Source: JBAXPV01 sp037132075 (GTDB taxonomy: Bacteria > Bacteroidota > Bacteroidia > Bacteroidales > CAIXZF01). Taken from it: a stretch of DNA of 40,626 bases. The notes beneath the pieces are model-generated. The model saw only the letters and a list, made by a program, of their open reading frames with translations. It was not told where the DNA came from and made no database searches. The stretch lies in contig JBAXPV010000033.1 of assembly GCA_037132075.1 (NCBI GenBank), positions 1 through 40,626 on the forward strand. The letters run 5' to 3'. A program made the translations under genes and the position numbers. Positions 1 to 8,720 of the stretch are shown here, piece by piece (the first letter of the stretch is position 1; each line of letters starts with the position of its first letter).

Positions 1-3000
1 TGAAATGGCTCGCCGATAACGAGATCAGGTTGAATGTTTGCCCAACCAGCAATACTGCTTATACCCTCGGTATGGTCAGTGACCTTCATGGTTGTTTGAA
101 CGAACAAACCAGTGGTGCTGCTATTGTTAATGTTATCCAATTGGGTGGTATTACAATTCCAAGCTTTGCTTCAGTTTGTGTTAATGCTGGTGCTGTTACC
201 TTAACGGGTGGCTATCCTGCAGGTGGTGTTTATTCTGGTACAGGTGTTGATTACAATGTTGGCACTGCACAGTATTTATTCTACCCAAGTGTTGCTGGTG
301 TTGGTCCTCACGTGATTACTTACACTGTGATGAATAACAATGGTTGTACAGGTAGTGCTTCAAGCTCTATCCTCGTAAAAGCGCTTCCAGTTGCTGAGTT
401 TACAGGCTTATCATTAAGCTATTGTATTGATGGTCAAGGAACTACCTTAACTGGTACTCCTGCTAACGGTACTTTCAGTGGAAGTGGTGTTATTGACAAT
501 GGCAACGGAACTGCTACTTTCAGCGCAATGTTAGCTGGTGGTGGTTCTCATGTTGTGACCTATACTGTTACTGTTGACGGTTGTACTTCAAGTGCTTCAC
601 ATTCTACTGAAGTATTACCACTCCCAACTGTTAGTATTTCTGTACCTAACAACCAATTCACTTATTGTCTGAATGCCGGTACTGTTCAACTGATTGGTAA
701 CCCATCAGGAGGCGTATTCTCAGGCTCAGGCGTAACTGCAAATGGTTTGTTCAACCCTGCTTCAGGTGTTGGTGTACATCATATTACTTATACCTACAGT
801 TCATCTGCATACTGTACAAATTATGCTACAACTGACATCACTGTATTACCATTACCAGAGATTTGCTCCTTCACAGGTGGTGGATTCTGTTGTGTTGGTT
901 GTTCAGTACCGTCACTTTTAAGCTGCTCACAAGTGGGTTATAGCTATCAACTCGTAAGAAACGGATACCAAAACATGGGTATTCCGGTAATGGGTACAGG
1001 AAGTGCAATGGTTTGGGATATCTACATCGCTGGTGAATATACCATTGTTGTAACATCTCCAACTACCGGATGTACTGCTTCTACTACGAATTCTATCCAT
1101 GTTGATATTATTCCTCAGCCAGTTGCTACGACTACTGGTGCAACCAGCATTTGTGTTGGTCAGTGTACCAATATCCATGTTGCCTTGATCGGATACAATC
1201 CGTTCACGATTCTGTTCACCAATGGTATTGATACTGTTTCTAAGATCATCCACACTGGTAACACATGGGATACTTTAGTTTGCCCAACTACAACCACTAC
1301 CTATAAGGTAAGTTCTATTCAGGATTCACTTTGCGGTGCTAATGGAAGTGGTCAGGCTACTGTTGTTGTAAATCCTGCTCCAAGCAATGTTCCTACTGTT
1401 ATGGGTGGCGGTGCTACCTGTGCTAATGGCAATGGTGCTGAAGTTTGGTTGAATACCTCAGTTCTTGGTACCAACTATACCTTATACAGAAATGGTACTA
1501 CAACTGGTGTTATCGTTAGCGGAACCGGTGCAAACCACCTCTCAATGGGTTATTACCTGCTCGGTGGTGTCTATACTGTACATCAAAGCAGTCCAAATAC
1601 CTGCGAAGCCGTGCTTAATGGATTTGCTGAGGTTACGGTTAATGCCTTACCAAGTGTAAGCCTTAGCTTACCAGTTAGCCATGTTTGTGCCAATGGTCAG
1701 TCGTTTGTACTGAGCGGTGGTTCATCATCTGCTGGCACTGGCTACTATACGATCAACGGTATCCCAGGTAGCGTATTTGATCCTTCTGCTATGGCACAGG
1801 GTTCCAATGCTGTTATCGCTTATGTTGTTACTGATCAGAATGGTTGTAGCAATTCTGCAACTGCAAACATCATGGTTTACAATGCAACTCAGGTTAGTCT
1901 GAACGCAAGTCTGTATCATGATCGTTGTTTCGACGCTGCTTCCTTCACATTAAGTGGTGGCTCTCCAGCTAACGGAACCTATTATGTAAATGGTTTACCT
2001 GTTGCTTCATTCAACCCAAGTATTTCTGGTGTTGGTACCTATACTGTTATCTACAGCTTTACTGATGGTAACAATTGCACCTTCACTTCAGCACCTGTTA
2101 GCTTTGCTGTCAGAGCATTACCAAATGTGATCTGGCAAGGTGGTTCTGCTTGTTTAGGCGATGCAGTACAATTAAGTGGTGCAACACCTCCAGGTGGTAT
2201 TTACAGTGGTCAGAATGTTGTTAATGGCGTATTTACTCCAGGCGCTGTTGGAACTTACCAGGTTACTTATACCTATACCGATGGTTATAGCTGTACAAAG
2301 GCTGTTACCTCTGATATCGTTGTAACTTCCTGTGCTGTTTACGCTCTGTCAGGTACTGTTACTTATGACAACACTGCTCATACACCAATGACCAACACTA
2401 CAGTTTATCTGAAACTTGGTTCTGCAACTGTTGCTACGACAACAACAAATGCAAGCGGTGCTTATACGTTCAGTAACCTGAGCCCAGGTGCTTATCATGT
2501 AACTGCTGCTACGAGCAAGGTTGCCGGTGGATTCAACTCCAATGACGCATTGCTCATCAACAAGCATTTTGTTGGAATCGCTTCACTTACCGGTCTGCGC
2601 GCTGTCGCTGGTGATGTTAACGGAATTGGTGGCATCAATGCTACTGACGCTCTGTTAGTCTCCAGAAGGTTCGTCAACCTGATTACTACATTCCCTGCAG
2701 GCGACTGGGTATTCGAAGCAAACAATGTTACTATTACCAATAGCAACATGGTTAACAACTTCAAAGCTCTGTGTGTTGGTGATGTTAACGGTTCATATAC
2801 TCCTTCACTCGCTAAGACTCCTGCTACCATGCATTTGAACATGGGTGGTGTTAAGGAAGTGAAATCTTATGAGCATTTCAACCTCCCAATCAATGTAGTA
2901 GGTGCTACCAAATTAGGTGCGATCTCTGTTGTACTTAATTTTAACGAAAGCCTCTTCGAAGTAGAAGGTGTCCTCTTACGTAACCAAACTGGCAGCGATG

Positions 3001-3509
3001 TTCTTTATACCGCTGTTGATGGTGAACTCAGAATTTCATGGTACAATACCAAGGAAATGAGTCTGAACGACGGAGATGCTATTCTTACCCTCCAATTACG
3101 TGCTAAAAACCTCAGCAATGCTTCTGCAAGTGATCTCGAACTTACCCTCGATGGTATCAGCGAAATCGGTGACAGGAATGCTGTTGTTCTTCAAAACGTT
3201 AACCTGGTTTATCCTAAACTCACTGTTGCTGTTAGTGAATTCAGCATGAGCAATTATCCAAACCCATTCAATACTGTAACTGATATTACTTACAGTATTC
3301 CTGAGGCTGGTGCCGTTTCTCTGAAAGTTTACAACATGCTTGGTGAGGAAGTTTCTTTACTCCTTGATAATGTAAATCAAAGTGCAAATACTTACACTGT
3401 TCAGTTTGATGCTGCTAACTTAGTTGCAGGTGTTTACACTTACAAGCTCGAAGTTAAAGGCGCAAGCAAAGACATGAGTAAAACAGGCAAGATGATTATT
3501 ACGAGGTAG
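1..3509 (+). CDS. T9SS-secreted repeat protein with dockerin-like and cohesin-like modules (5' partial)
   Basis: The frame is open to the left edge with no stop (first full codon at base 3), so the real start lies outside the window. About 1,168 residues are visible. From the left come at least six related Ig-like repeats of about 75 residues, each with a Cys near its start and a Gly-rich core such as GGVFSGSGV, ending in a strand like HHITYTY. Two other module types containing YQLVRNG/YTLYRNG and a Thr-rich strand are mixed in. Then follow a short carboxypeptidase-regulatory-like fold (about 2338-2523), a dockerin-type stretch (DVNGIGGINATDALL, about 2612-2656, and a partial second GDVNGSYTP), a cohesin-like beta domain (about 2850-3220), and a type A T9SS sorting domain with NYPNPFN and YNMLGEEV (about 3228-3506). 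It should be exported across the outer membrane and held on the surface. Codon use is strongly skewed to GGT, GCT, GTT and ACT, unlike its neighbours, suggesting high expression. Ligand unknown. Confidence 0.9.
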   Translation, partial: KWLADNEIRLNVCPTSNTAYTLGMVSDLHGCLNEQTSGAAIVNVIQLGGITIPSFASVCVNAGAVTLTGGYPAGGVYSGTGVDYNVGTAQYLFYPSVAGVGPHVITYTVMNNNGCTGSASSSILVKALPVAEFTGLSLSYCIDGQGTTLTGTPANGTFSGSGVIDNGNGTATFSAMLAGGGSHVVTYTVTVDGCTSSASHSTEVLPLPTVSISVPNNQFTYCLNAGTVQLIGNPSGGVFSGSGVTANGLFNPASGVGVHHITYTYSSSAYCTNYATTDITVLPLPEICSFTGGGFCCVGCSVPSLLSCSQVGYSYQLVRNGYQNMGIPVMGTGSAMVWDIYIAGEYTIVVTSPTTGCTASTTNSIHVDIIPQPVATTTGATSICVGQCTNIHVALIGYNPFTILFTNGIDTVSKIIHTGNTWDTLVCPTTTTTYKVSSIQDSLCGANGSGQATVVVNPAPSNVPTVMGGGATCANGNGAEVWLNTSVLGTNYTLYRNGTTTGVIVSGTGANHLSMGYYLLGGVYTVHQSSPNTCEAVLNGFAEVTVNALPSVSLSLPVSHVCANGQSFVLSGGSSSAGTGYYTINGIPGSVFDPSAMAQGSNAVIAYVVTDQNGCSNSATANIMVYNATQVSLNASLYHDRCFDAASFTLSGGSPANGTYYVNGLPVASFNPSISGVGTYTVIYSFTDGNNCTFTSAPVSFAVRALPNVIWQGGSACLGDAVQLSGATPPGGIYSGQNVVNGVFTPGAVGTYQVTYTYTDGYSCTKAVTSDIVVTSCAVYALSGTVTYDNTAHTPMTNTTVYLKLGSATVATTTTNASGAYTFSNLSPGAYHVTAATSKVAGGFNSNDALLINKHFVGIASLTGLRAVAGDVNGIGGINATDALLVSRRFVNLITTFPAGDWVFEANNVTITNSNMVNNFKALCVGDVNGSYTPSLAKTPATMHLNMGGVKEVKSYEHFNLPINVVGATKLGAISVVLNFNESLFEVEGVLLRNQTGSDVLYTAVDGELRISWYNTKEMSLNDGDAILTLQLRAKNLSNASASDLELTLDGISEIGDRNAVVLQNVNLVYPKLTVAVSEFSMSNYPNPFNTVTDITYSIPEAGAVSLKVYNMLGEEVSLLLDNVNQSANTYTVQFDAANLVAGVYTYKLEVKGASKDMSKTGKMIITR

Positions 3510-3529
3510 TTAGAACCTCTGAATTGAAA

Positions 3530-3563
3530 AAAGGGCTTCTCGAAAGAGAGGCCCTTTTTTTTT
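3530..3563 (+). terminator. Rho-independent terminator after the T9SS protein
   Basis: AAAGGGC (3530-3536) pairs with GCCCTTT (3551-3557). The stem continues through TTCTC/GAGAG with one G-T wobble around a GAAA tetraloop, and nine T follow. It lies 20 bases after the stop codon. An A-run on the left side would let it also act on the minus strand. Confidence 0.9.
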
Positions 3564-3639
3564 GGTTTAATCTTTCGATCCAGACTTTGTCATGAGCAGT
3601 CTAACCCTAAGTATACCCCAGCAGTTTGGAAAGAAGGGA

Positions 3640-3735
3640 AACCCACAGATTATACAGAAAATGACTTAAGGTTCGGGAAAGAATAGTTTCGCACAGATTA
3701 CACAGAGAAAAACCGACAGATTACTCTGAGTCAAT
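3640..3735. repeat. Intergenic CACAGATTACACAGA-type repeats
   Basis: Three degenerate copies of a CACAGATTAYACAGA unit occur at about 3645-3662, 3692-3708 and 3717-3731. Similar strings reappear at about 33535-33585 and 33910-33955. They lie only between genes. No coding or hairpin function is evident. Confidence 0.6.
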
Positions 3736-3776
3736 GCGCATAAGGGCAAATATTATTAAAAAAGAAGTTTGGTTTC

Positions 3777-4157
3777 TTATTTTGCAGGAATCTCAGCGAA
3801 GCAGATGAATTTATCTTTGTAAAGATTGGATAGAAATTTCGTCACTCTTTCATCGGCAGGATGAACTCGTTCTCCGAATTGAATTTCAAGGGATTGAATC
3901 ATATCAGCAACCGTGTTTTTGCCATCAATGAGTTGCCAGCTTGCAGAACCGATTTCATCAAGTTTAAGTAAGATTGGTTTTTGACTGGCTCCCGATGAAA
4001 AGAATCTACCCCAGAATTGACTTTTAAATCGGGGAACATGTAATGAAACAAGGCCAGTTTCGTTGGTTTCAGAGCCCAGGATTCGTTGCGGAGTTAAAGA
4101 GAGATAGTTTATGGGTTCCTGGGTTTGTTTGCGTGAGGAGCGAGCAAATGGCTTCAT
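3777..4157 (-). CDS. PqqD-family (RRE-like) protein
   Basis: This is a 126-residue protein. Residues about 62-121 match the PqqD winged-helix fold: LLKLDEIGSASWQLIDGK followed by a helix (ADMIQSL) and a terminal helix and strand (FLSNLYKDKFICF). In PQQ synthesis PqqD binds the precursor peptide and hands it to a radical-SAM enzyme, and related domains recognise RiPP leaders. Here no radical-SAM enzyme, PqqA-like peptide or other pqq gene is nearby. The N-terminal 60 residues are basic and carry no domain I recognise. It lies downstream of an OPT transporter on the same strand, but a strong terminator stands between them, so it may have its own promoter or depend on readthrough. Its real role is unknown: a peptide-binding adaptor for the transporter is a guess, and a degenerate housekeeping PqqD-like protein is equally possible. 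Confidence 0.75.
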   Translation of the reverse strand: MKPFARSSRKQTQEPINYLSLTPQRILGSETNETGLVSLHVPRFKSQFWGRFFSSGASQKPILLKLDEIGSASWQLIDGKNTVADMIQSLEIQFGERVHPADERVTKFLSNLYKDKFICFAEIPAK

Positions 4158-4181
4158 TTGGGATATTTTACGTAAAGGAAT

Positions 4182-4212
4182 AAAAAAACCCGGGGAGTAC
4201 CCGGGTTTTTTT
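4182..4212 (-). terminator. Perfect 13-bp inverted-repeat terminator, OPT/PqqD junction
   Basis: AAAAAAACCCGGG (4182-4194) and CCCGGGTTTTTTT (4200-4212) are exact complements around a GAGTA loop, with a T-run on either strand. It lies 17 bases after the OPT stop and 24 bases before the PqqD start, so it should stop most transporter transcription before the PqqD gene. Confidence 0.88.
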
Positions 4213-4229
4213 ATGAATTCAAGAAGAAA

Positions 4230-6296
4230 TTACATACTTGCAAGGGGAGGAGCGGGTTCATCAGGTCTTCCGGCATTGCGAATCGGGATCAGAACCAATA
4301 CAAGTCCAATTACAACAAGGACGATGATACTGATACTGAAATCAGGGTTTTCGAAGATAGAAAAGAGTGGAATATTGAGGAAATACATGAGGGCAAAAAC
4401 GAGTCCCATCAGCGCTTCCCCGGCAATAAAGCCGGAGGCCAGCAATACGCCTGTATTTTCGACGCGGGCCCGTTGTCCTTCATTGTGTTTTTTGCGGTCA
4501 TTCACCATTTCAACAATACCTTTTACAATACCACCCAGGAAGATAGCGAAAGTCGTTTCCAGGGGCAGATACATACCTACACTGACAAGCATAGGGCTTT
4601 TTACCTGCATCAGGATGAAACCCAGGCCCATGAGCATACCGACGATGATAAGTGGCCATGCCATTTGTCCTCCCACGATGCCTTTAGAAAGCATTGCCAT
4701 GAGGCTTGCTTGTGGCGCACTGAGGTTTTTGCTGCCAAAACCGCCTTCATAACCTTCTTTCAATCCCTGGGCAATGTCGCCCTGGTTAAGGATGATCAGT
4801 ACACCAAACATGACAGTACCTGCAAGCACAACACCGATGATGTCACCAACCTGCATCTTCCATGGCGTTCCACCAAGGATATGTCCTGCTTTAAGATCCT
4901 GGAGCATTTCACCTGCTACGGCTGCTGATACACAGACGATTGCAGCGACACCCAGTACTGTGGCAACGCCAGCATCACCTTTTACACCAAGGGCAACGAG
5001 GATGAGAGCTGTTACGACCAGGGCTGTTAGTGTAAGTCCACTGATTGGATTGTTACTGGAACCCATAATACCCACGAGATATCCGGAGACAGCGCCAAAG
5101 AAGAAAGCCAGGACGATCATTACCGTGGCGGCAACAAAAGCGACCAGGAAGGAAGTATCGAAAATGAAGAAGGTGATTACGAAAGTAAGCGCTGCAACAC
5201 CAAGGATTCCGATGATCACCCAAATGAAATTGATGTCTTTGTCGGTTCTGTCAACATTGGTTTCTACGCCGGAAGCCGCTTTTCTGACATCGCCAACAGA
5301 GCGTTTGATGCCGGCTATGAGGCTGTGACGCATTTTAAATAGTGTAAATCCTGCGCCCATGAGCATCCCGCCAATGGCAATAGGTCTGACGATATAACGC
5401 CAAACCTGGGTGATTTGGAAGGCGGGGTTGCTGACTTTTGCCGTTGCGGCAGTGAGGGTTAACGAAGGGTCTTTGGCCATCAGGAAGGCTGCCCAGGCTT
5501 GCAGGTCGAGGCCTGGCGTGATAAAGTAAAGGATCATCGGAGCAAGAAGACCCCAGGCGATGATGCCACCACTAAAGTTGAGGGCGCCTAATTTTGGGCC
5601 GATGATATAGCCAACACCCATATAGGCAGGGCTGATTCCGGGGGAACTCAACAGAAGTCCGCCTTGACCACCAATAGTAGTGCCAGTGATTGTTTGTTTT
5701 GAGAATACAACGAATTTTTCCCAGGAGGCAGCAAAAAATTTGAGTTCACCCAAGGTTTTGATGAGGGCGCCACCAGCCATTGCCATAAACAGGAATTTTG
5801 AGCCACCACCGCTTCCACGGCCTGCTTTGTGGATTTCTGCAGCTGCAACTGATTCAGGGAATGGTAGTTCGACATCATCGACCATGACCCTCCGGAGTAA
5901 GGCGACAAACATAATACCCAGAATACCGCCGGCGATAAGGATCAGCGAAGAGGTAATATAATGGCCGGGTGTATAAAACTCAGGCCAGAGCCCGGAAACG
6001 AAAAATGCCGGTAAAGTAAAGATGGCTCCTGCAGCGACAGATTCGCCGATAGAGCCGACAGTTCGGGCAATGTTTTCTTCCAGGATCGAACCTTTAACGA
6101 TTTTTAAAATAGCCATCCCGATTACAGCTGCCGGATAAGTGGCCGCAATCGTCATTCCCGCCTTTAAGCCCAGATAAGCGTTGGCTGCACCCAGAACGAC
6201 AGCCATCACCAAACCGATGATGACAGCCCTGAGCGTAAACTCGGCCATGTGGGTTTCAGGGGAAACAAAAGGAACAAATTTTTTGTGTTCAGACAT
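4230..6296 (-). CDS. OPT-family oligopeptide transporter
   Basis: A 688-residue inner-membrane protein of the OPT family, proton-coupled secondary transporters of small peptides or metal-peptide complexes. The sequence shows many hydrophobic spans (roughly 14-16), the N-terminal family stretch AYLGLKAGMTIAATYPAAVI, an acidic DVELPFPESVAAAEIHKAG loop, and the conserved SSNNPISGLT near the middle. The start is well defined: the minus strand carries AAAGGAGG four bases before the ATG, a strong Shine-Dalgarno that most genes here lack. The substrate cannot be told from sequence. A perfect terminator follows the stop, and a PqqD-like gene lies beyond it. Confidence 0.93.
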   Translation of the reverse strand: MSEHKKFVPFVSPETHMAEFTLRAVIIGLVMAVVLGAANAYLGLKAGMTIAATYPAAVIGMAILKIVKGSILEENIARTVGSIGESVAAGAIFTLPAFFVSGLWPEFYTPGHYITSSLILIAGGILGIMFVALLRRVMVDDVELPFPESVAAAEIHKAGRGSGGGSKFLFMAMAGGALIKTLGELKFFAASWEKFVVFSKQTITGTTIGGQGGLLLSSPGISPAYMGVGYIIGPKLGALNFSGGIIAWGLLAPMILYFITPGLDLQAWAAFLMAKDPSLTLTAATAKVSNPAFQITQVWRYIVRPIAIGGMLMGAGFTLFKMRHSLIAGIKRSVGDVRKAASGVETNVDRTDKDINFIWVIIGILGVAALTFVITFFIFDTSFLVAFVAATVMIVLAFFFGAVSGYLVGIMGSSNNPISGLTLTALVVTALILVALGVKGDAGVATVLGVAAIVCVSAAVAGEMLQDLKAGHILGGTPWKMQVGDIIGVVLAGTVMFGVLIILNQGDIAQGLKEGYEGGFGSKNLSAPQASLMAMLSKGIVGGQMAWPLIIVGMLMGLGFILMQVKSPMLVSVGMYLPLETTFAIFLGGIVKGIVEMVNDRKKHNEGQRARVENTGVLLASGFIAGEALMGLVFALMYFLNIPLFSIFENPDFSISIIVLVVIGLVLVLIPIRNAGRPDEPAPPLASM

Positions 6297-6308
6297 GATA
6301 CCTCCTTT
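6297..6308 (-). promoter_or_regulatory. Strong Shine-Dalgarno of the OPT gene
   Basis: On the minus strand AAAGGAGG is followed by TATC and the ATG at 6296. A near-perfect anti-SD match is unusual in Bacteroidota, where most genes in this window have none. It fixes the start codon and suggests efficient initiation. Confidence 0.75.
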
Positions 6309-6388
6309 GTAAAGTGAATTAATAAAGTTTTGTGCTAAGTACGGAAAAAAACGAACGTAAGGAAAGGCAAAATTCCCGTTTTTCCCGA

Positions 6389-7012
6389 TTACCGGATCGG
6401 GATATGGACTATTTTCTTCGTTTCGAAATATGCTTCGTCGAATACGTCAGATATTTCATAGACATCACAGGGCTTTTTCAGAACTTTTATCTCTGCTTCT
6501 ACTTCTCCTCCCTTCAGATAAAGGATGCCGTTTGCGAGTGTCTGTTTCGAACCTGGCTGGACCAGGTGTTTCGTCCAGGTGTAAAACTGCCCTAAGGTGG
6601 CAACAGCGCGTGCCGTGACGAAATCAAAATTGCCTTTAAAGTCTTCGGCCCTGGCTTGCACTGCTTTGAGATTGTGAAGTTCCAAAGCCGAAGCTATTTC
6701 TTTAACGGTGTTTATTTTTTTACCGATAGAATCTATTAAAAGAAAATTTACTTCAGGGAAGATTACCGCAAGAGGGAGGCCAGGGAAGCCACCGCCACTG
6801 CCGACATCAACAATTCGACTATGGTCAGCGAATTGGATAAGCTTCGCAATGCTCAGTGAATGAAGGATGTGACGCTCGTATAGTTCATCGATGTCCTTTC
6901 TTGATACCAGGTTTATCTTTGAATTCCATTCTTTATAAACAGATTCCATCGCTCCGAATTGCTGAATCTGGAGCGGGTTAAGTTTGGGAAAATACTTTAA
7001 AATGACTTCCAT
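6389..7012 (-). CDS. rsmG: 16S rRNA (guanine-527-N7) methyltransferase RsmG
   Basis: A 207-residue SAM-dependent methyltransferase that makes m7G527 in 16S rRNA; loss gives low-level streptomycin resistance in other bacteria. Family landmarks are NLVSRKDIDELYERHILHSL (34-53), the SAM-binding loop VDVGSGGGFPGLPLA (68-82), the acidic LIDSIGKK after strand 2, and TARAVATL further on. Length is normal for the family. It starts with ATG at 7012, divergent from the glucosaminidase gene, and lies 92 bases upstream of the OPT gene on the same strand. Confidence 0.95.
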   Translation of the reverse strand: MEVILKYFPKLNPLQIQQFGAMESVYKEWNSKINLVSRKDIDELYERHILHSLSIAKLIQFADHSRIVDVGSGGGFPGLPLAVIFPEVNFLLIDSIGKKINTVKEIASALELHNLKAVQARAEDFKGNFDFVTARAVATLGQFYTWTKHLVQPGSKQTLANGILYLKGGEVEAEIKVLKKPCDVYEISDVFDEAYFETKKIVHIPIR

Positions 7013-7046
7013 GATGTATTCTTGCGGTGAAATTAGGAAAAATCAG

Positions 7047-7101
7047 CAGACATTGTTGAAATCTGTCTGAAAAGCTCTTAGGAAGCGAGCCTGACCAGGC
7101 T
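7047..7101. promoter_or_regulatory. Two dyads in the rsmG/glucosaminidase divergent region
   Basis: CAGACA (7047-7052) and TGTCTG (7064-7069) form a 6-bp inverted repeat with an 11-base gap. AGCCTG-AC-CAGGCT (7088-7101) is a perfect 6-2-6 palindrome lying just upstream of a TAATTTTG -7 element. Either could be an operator. No regulator is known. Confidence 0.35.
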
Positions 7102-7112
7102 GCGCGAAGCAG

Positions 7113-7120
7113 TAATTTTG
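7113..7120 (+). promoter_or_regulatory. Candidate -7 element of the glucosaminidase gene
   Basis: TAATTTTG matches the Bacteroidota TAnnTTTG element, but no TTG lies at the expected upstream spacing. The ATG begins five bases after it, so the message would be leaderless or the true promoter is elsewhere. Confidence 0.4.
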
Positions 7121-7124
7121 CCAC

Positions 7125-8096
7125 ATGAGAATCTTGCCCCGACATGTTTTTTACTTCACGGTTTTTATACTGGCCTTGAATAGTCCAAGACTTATTGCCC
7201 AAAAGGCAGGTTCCACAATGAGTGTTATCGATTATATTCAGCAATATAAAACCCTGGCATTACAAAAGATGCAGACTTACCGGATTCCGGCCAGTATCAT
7301 TTTAGGCCAGGGGCTGCTGGAGTCATCCAACGGAAACAGTGAACTGGCGAGAATGGCAAACAATCATTTTGGCGTGAAATGTCATAAAGACTGGAGCGGC
7401 GAAACATACCTGAAAGATGACGAAACGAAAGCAGCGTGTTTTCGGAAATACAAGACAGTGGCGGAATCCTACGAAGATCACAGTGTTTTCCTGGTGACCC
7501 ACGACCGTTATCTGTTTCTGTTTAAACTGGACCCCTTAGATTACAAATCCTGGGCCAATGGCCTGAAACAGGCAGGATATGCAAGCAACCCGGATTATGC
7601 CAGGCTTTTAATCAAAGTAATCGAAGACAACCGATTGTTTGAGTTGGATCGTAAGGGTGATTTGTTAACAGGCCCTGAGACAGGATCGAAAAAACCCGGG
7701 AAGAACAAGACTGGCAATGATGGCTTTGATCCCATTGTAGCAGGTGTTCCTGGCAGGCCAACCTGGGAAAATAACGGGATTGACTTTATTTATGCCAAAG
7801 AAGGAGATGATGTGGAGCGTGTCAGTAAGCTTATGGGGCTCATGTCGTGGCAATTAAGGCGTTATAATGACGTCAGAGGTAATTACCGCTTTGCGTCAGG
7901 GGAGATCGTCTATATCAATTCAAAGAAAAGGAAAGCCCAGGCAGAATATCACATCCTAAGTGCCGGGGAAGACTTACGGAGTGTCGCTCAGCGATATGGT
8001 TTGAAGATGAAAGTGCTTTGTCGTCGAAATCATATGGCTCAGGATGTGCACCTTAAAGCGGGCGAAAAATTATGGTTGAACCGGAGAAAACCATAA
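7125..8096 (+). CDS. Exported glucosaminidase with C-terminal LysM repeats
   Basis: A 323-residue peptidoglycan hydrolase of the glucosaminidase (GH73-like) family, cleaving beta-N-acetylglucosaminyl bonds in the wall. Residues 1-26 form a signal peptide (hydrophobic FYFTVFILALNS, then LIAQ). The catalytic domain spans about 32-175, with the expected glutamate E66 in GQGLLESSNG and the conserved NNHFGVKC (79-86). After a Lys/Gly-rich linker come two LysM-like segments, about 215-268 (weaker) and 276-323 (YHILSAGEDLRSVAQRYGL), which bind peptidoglycan glycans. It should act in the periplasm. Its stop lies 8 bases from the stop of convergent rnhB, with no terminator hairpin visible between them. 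Confidence 0.92.
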   Translation: MRILPRHVFYFTVFILALNSPRLIAQKAGSTMSVIDYIQQYKTLALQKMQTYRIPASIILGQGLLESSNGNSELARMANNHFGVKCHKDWSGETYLKDDETKAACFRKYKTVAESYEDHSVFLVTHDRYLFLFKLDPLDYKSWANGLKQAGYASNPDYARLLIKVIEDNRLFELDRKGDLLTGPETGSKKPGKNKTGNDGFDPIVAGVPGRPTWENNGIDFIYAKEGDDVERVSKLMGLMSWQLRRYNDVRGNYRFASGEIVYINSKKRKAQAEYHILSAGEDLRSVAQRYGLKMKVLCRRNHMAQDVHLKAGEKLWLNRRKP

Positions 8097-8104
8097 ATGT
8101 TCTG

Positions 8105-8716
8105 TTATTCGAAAATCCGGTATTGTCCTTTTACATGAAAAGTCTTACGATGGTAAGGTGATTGTCCATAGTGCAGGATAGCCCTCACGTGTTCTTCAGT
8201 TGGATATCCCTTGTTGCGATCCCAGCCATACATAGGGTATTCAAGGTGAATCCTTGTCATGTAATCGTCACGAAACGTCTTTGCCAGGATAGAGGCCGCC
8301 GCAATAGAGGCATAGATGCCATCGCCACGTATGATGGTTTTATGAGAGATGTGTTTGTAAGGAAAAAAGCGGTTTCCATCGACTAGGATGAGGTCTGGCT
8401 CCGTATTGAGTTGATCGAGTGCGCGATGCATGGCTAAAAAAGAACAGACAAGGATATTTTTTTCATCCACTTCTTGTGCATCTACAATAGCAATGGCATG
8501 GCTAAGCGCTCCATCAAGTATCAGTGGTCTTAAAAGTTCTCTTCGTTTCGCACTTAGCTTCTTGGAGTCATTCAGGCCGGGAATGGAAACGGCCCTCTCT
8601 AGAATCACAGCGGCGGCAAATACCGGGCCGGCGAGGCAACCTCTTCCGGCTTCATCGCATCCGGCTTCAAGCAGGTCGTCGGTAAAAGATGGAAGTAATG
8701 CGGTTGATGGCATCAT
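8105..8716 (-). CDS. rnhB: Ribonuclease HII
   Basis: RNase HII removes RNA from RNA-DNA hybrids and single ribonucleotides from DNA. The active-site signature GCDEAGRGCLAGPV begins near residue 19 of the chosen protein; LILVDGNRFF and the second acidic site AKTFRDDYM follow, giving the expected Asp/Glu set. I start at the ATG at 8716 (203 residues), four bases after the upstream stop; a TTG at 8737 would overlap the upstream gene by 17 bases, and the ATG at 8713 is also possible. It is the last gene of the packed minus-strand operon that begins with the glycosyltransferase. Confidence 0.94.
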   Translation of the reverse strand: MMPSTALLPSFTDDLLEAGCDEAGRGCLAGPVFAAAVILERAVSIPGLNDSKKLSAKRRELLRPLILDGALSHAIAIVDAQEVDEKNILVCSFLAMHRALDQLNTEPDLILVDGNRFFPYKHISHKTIIRGDGIYASIAAASILAKTFRDDYMTRIHLEYPMYGWDRNKGYPTEEHVRAILHYGQSPYHRKTFHVKGQYRIFE

Positions 8717-8720
8717 GTTG

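Noticed and set aside
4111..5328. Long plus-strand open frames over the OPT gene
   Set aside because: They are antisense to a well-supported transporter gene, and their composition has no domain or start signal.
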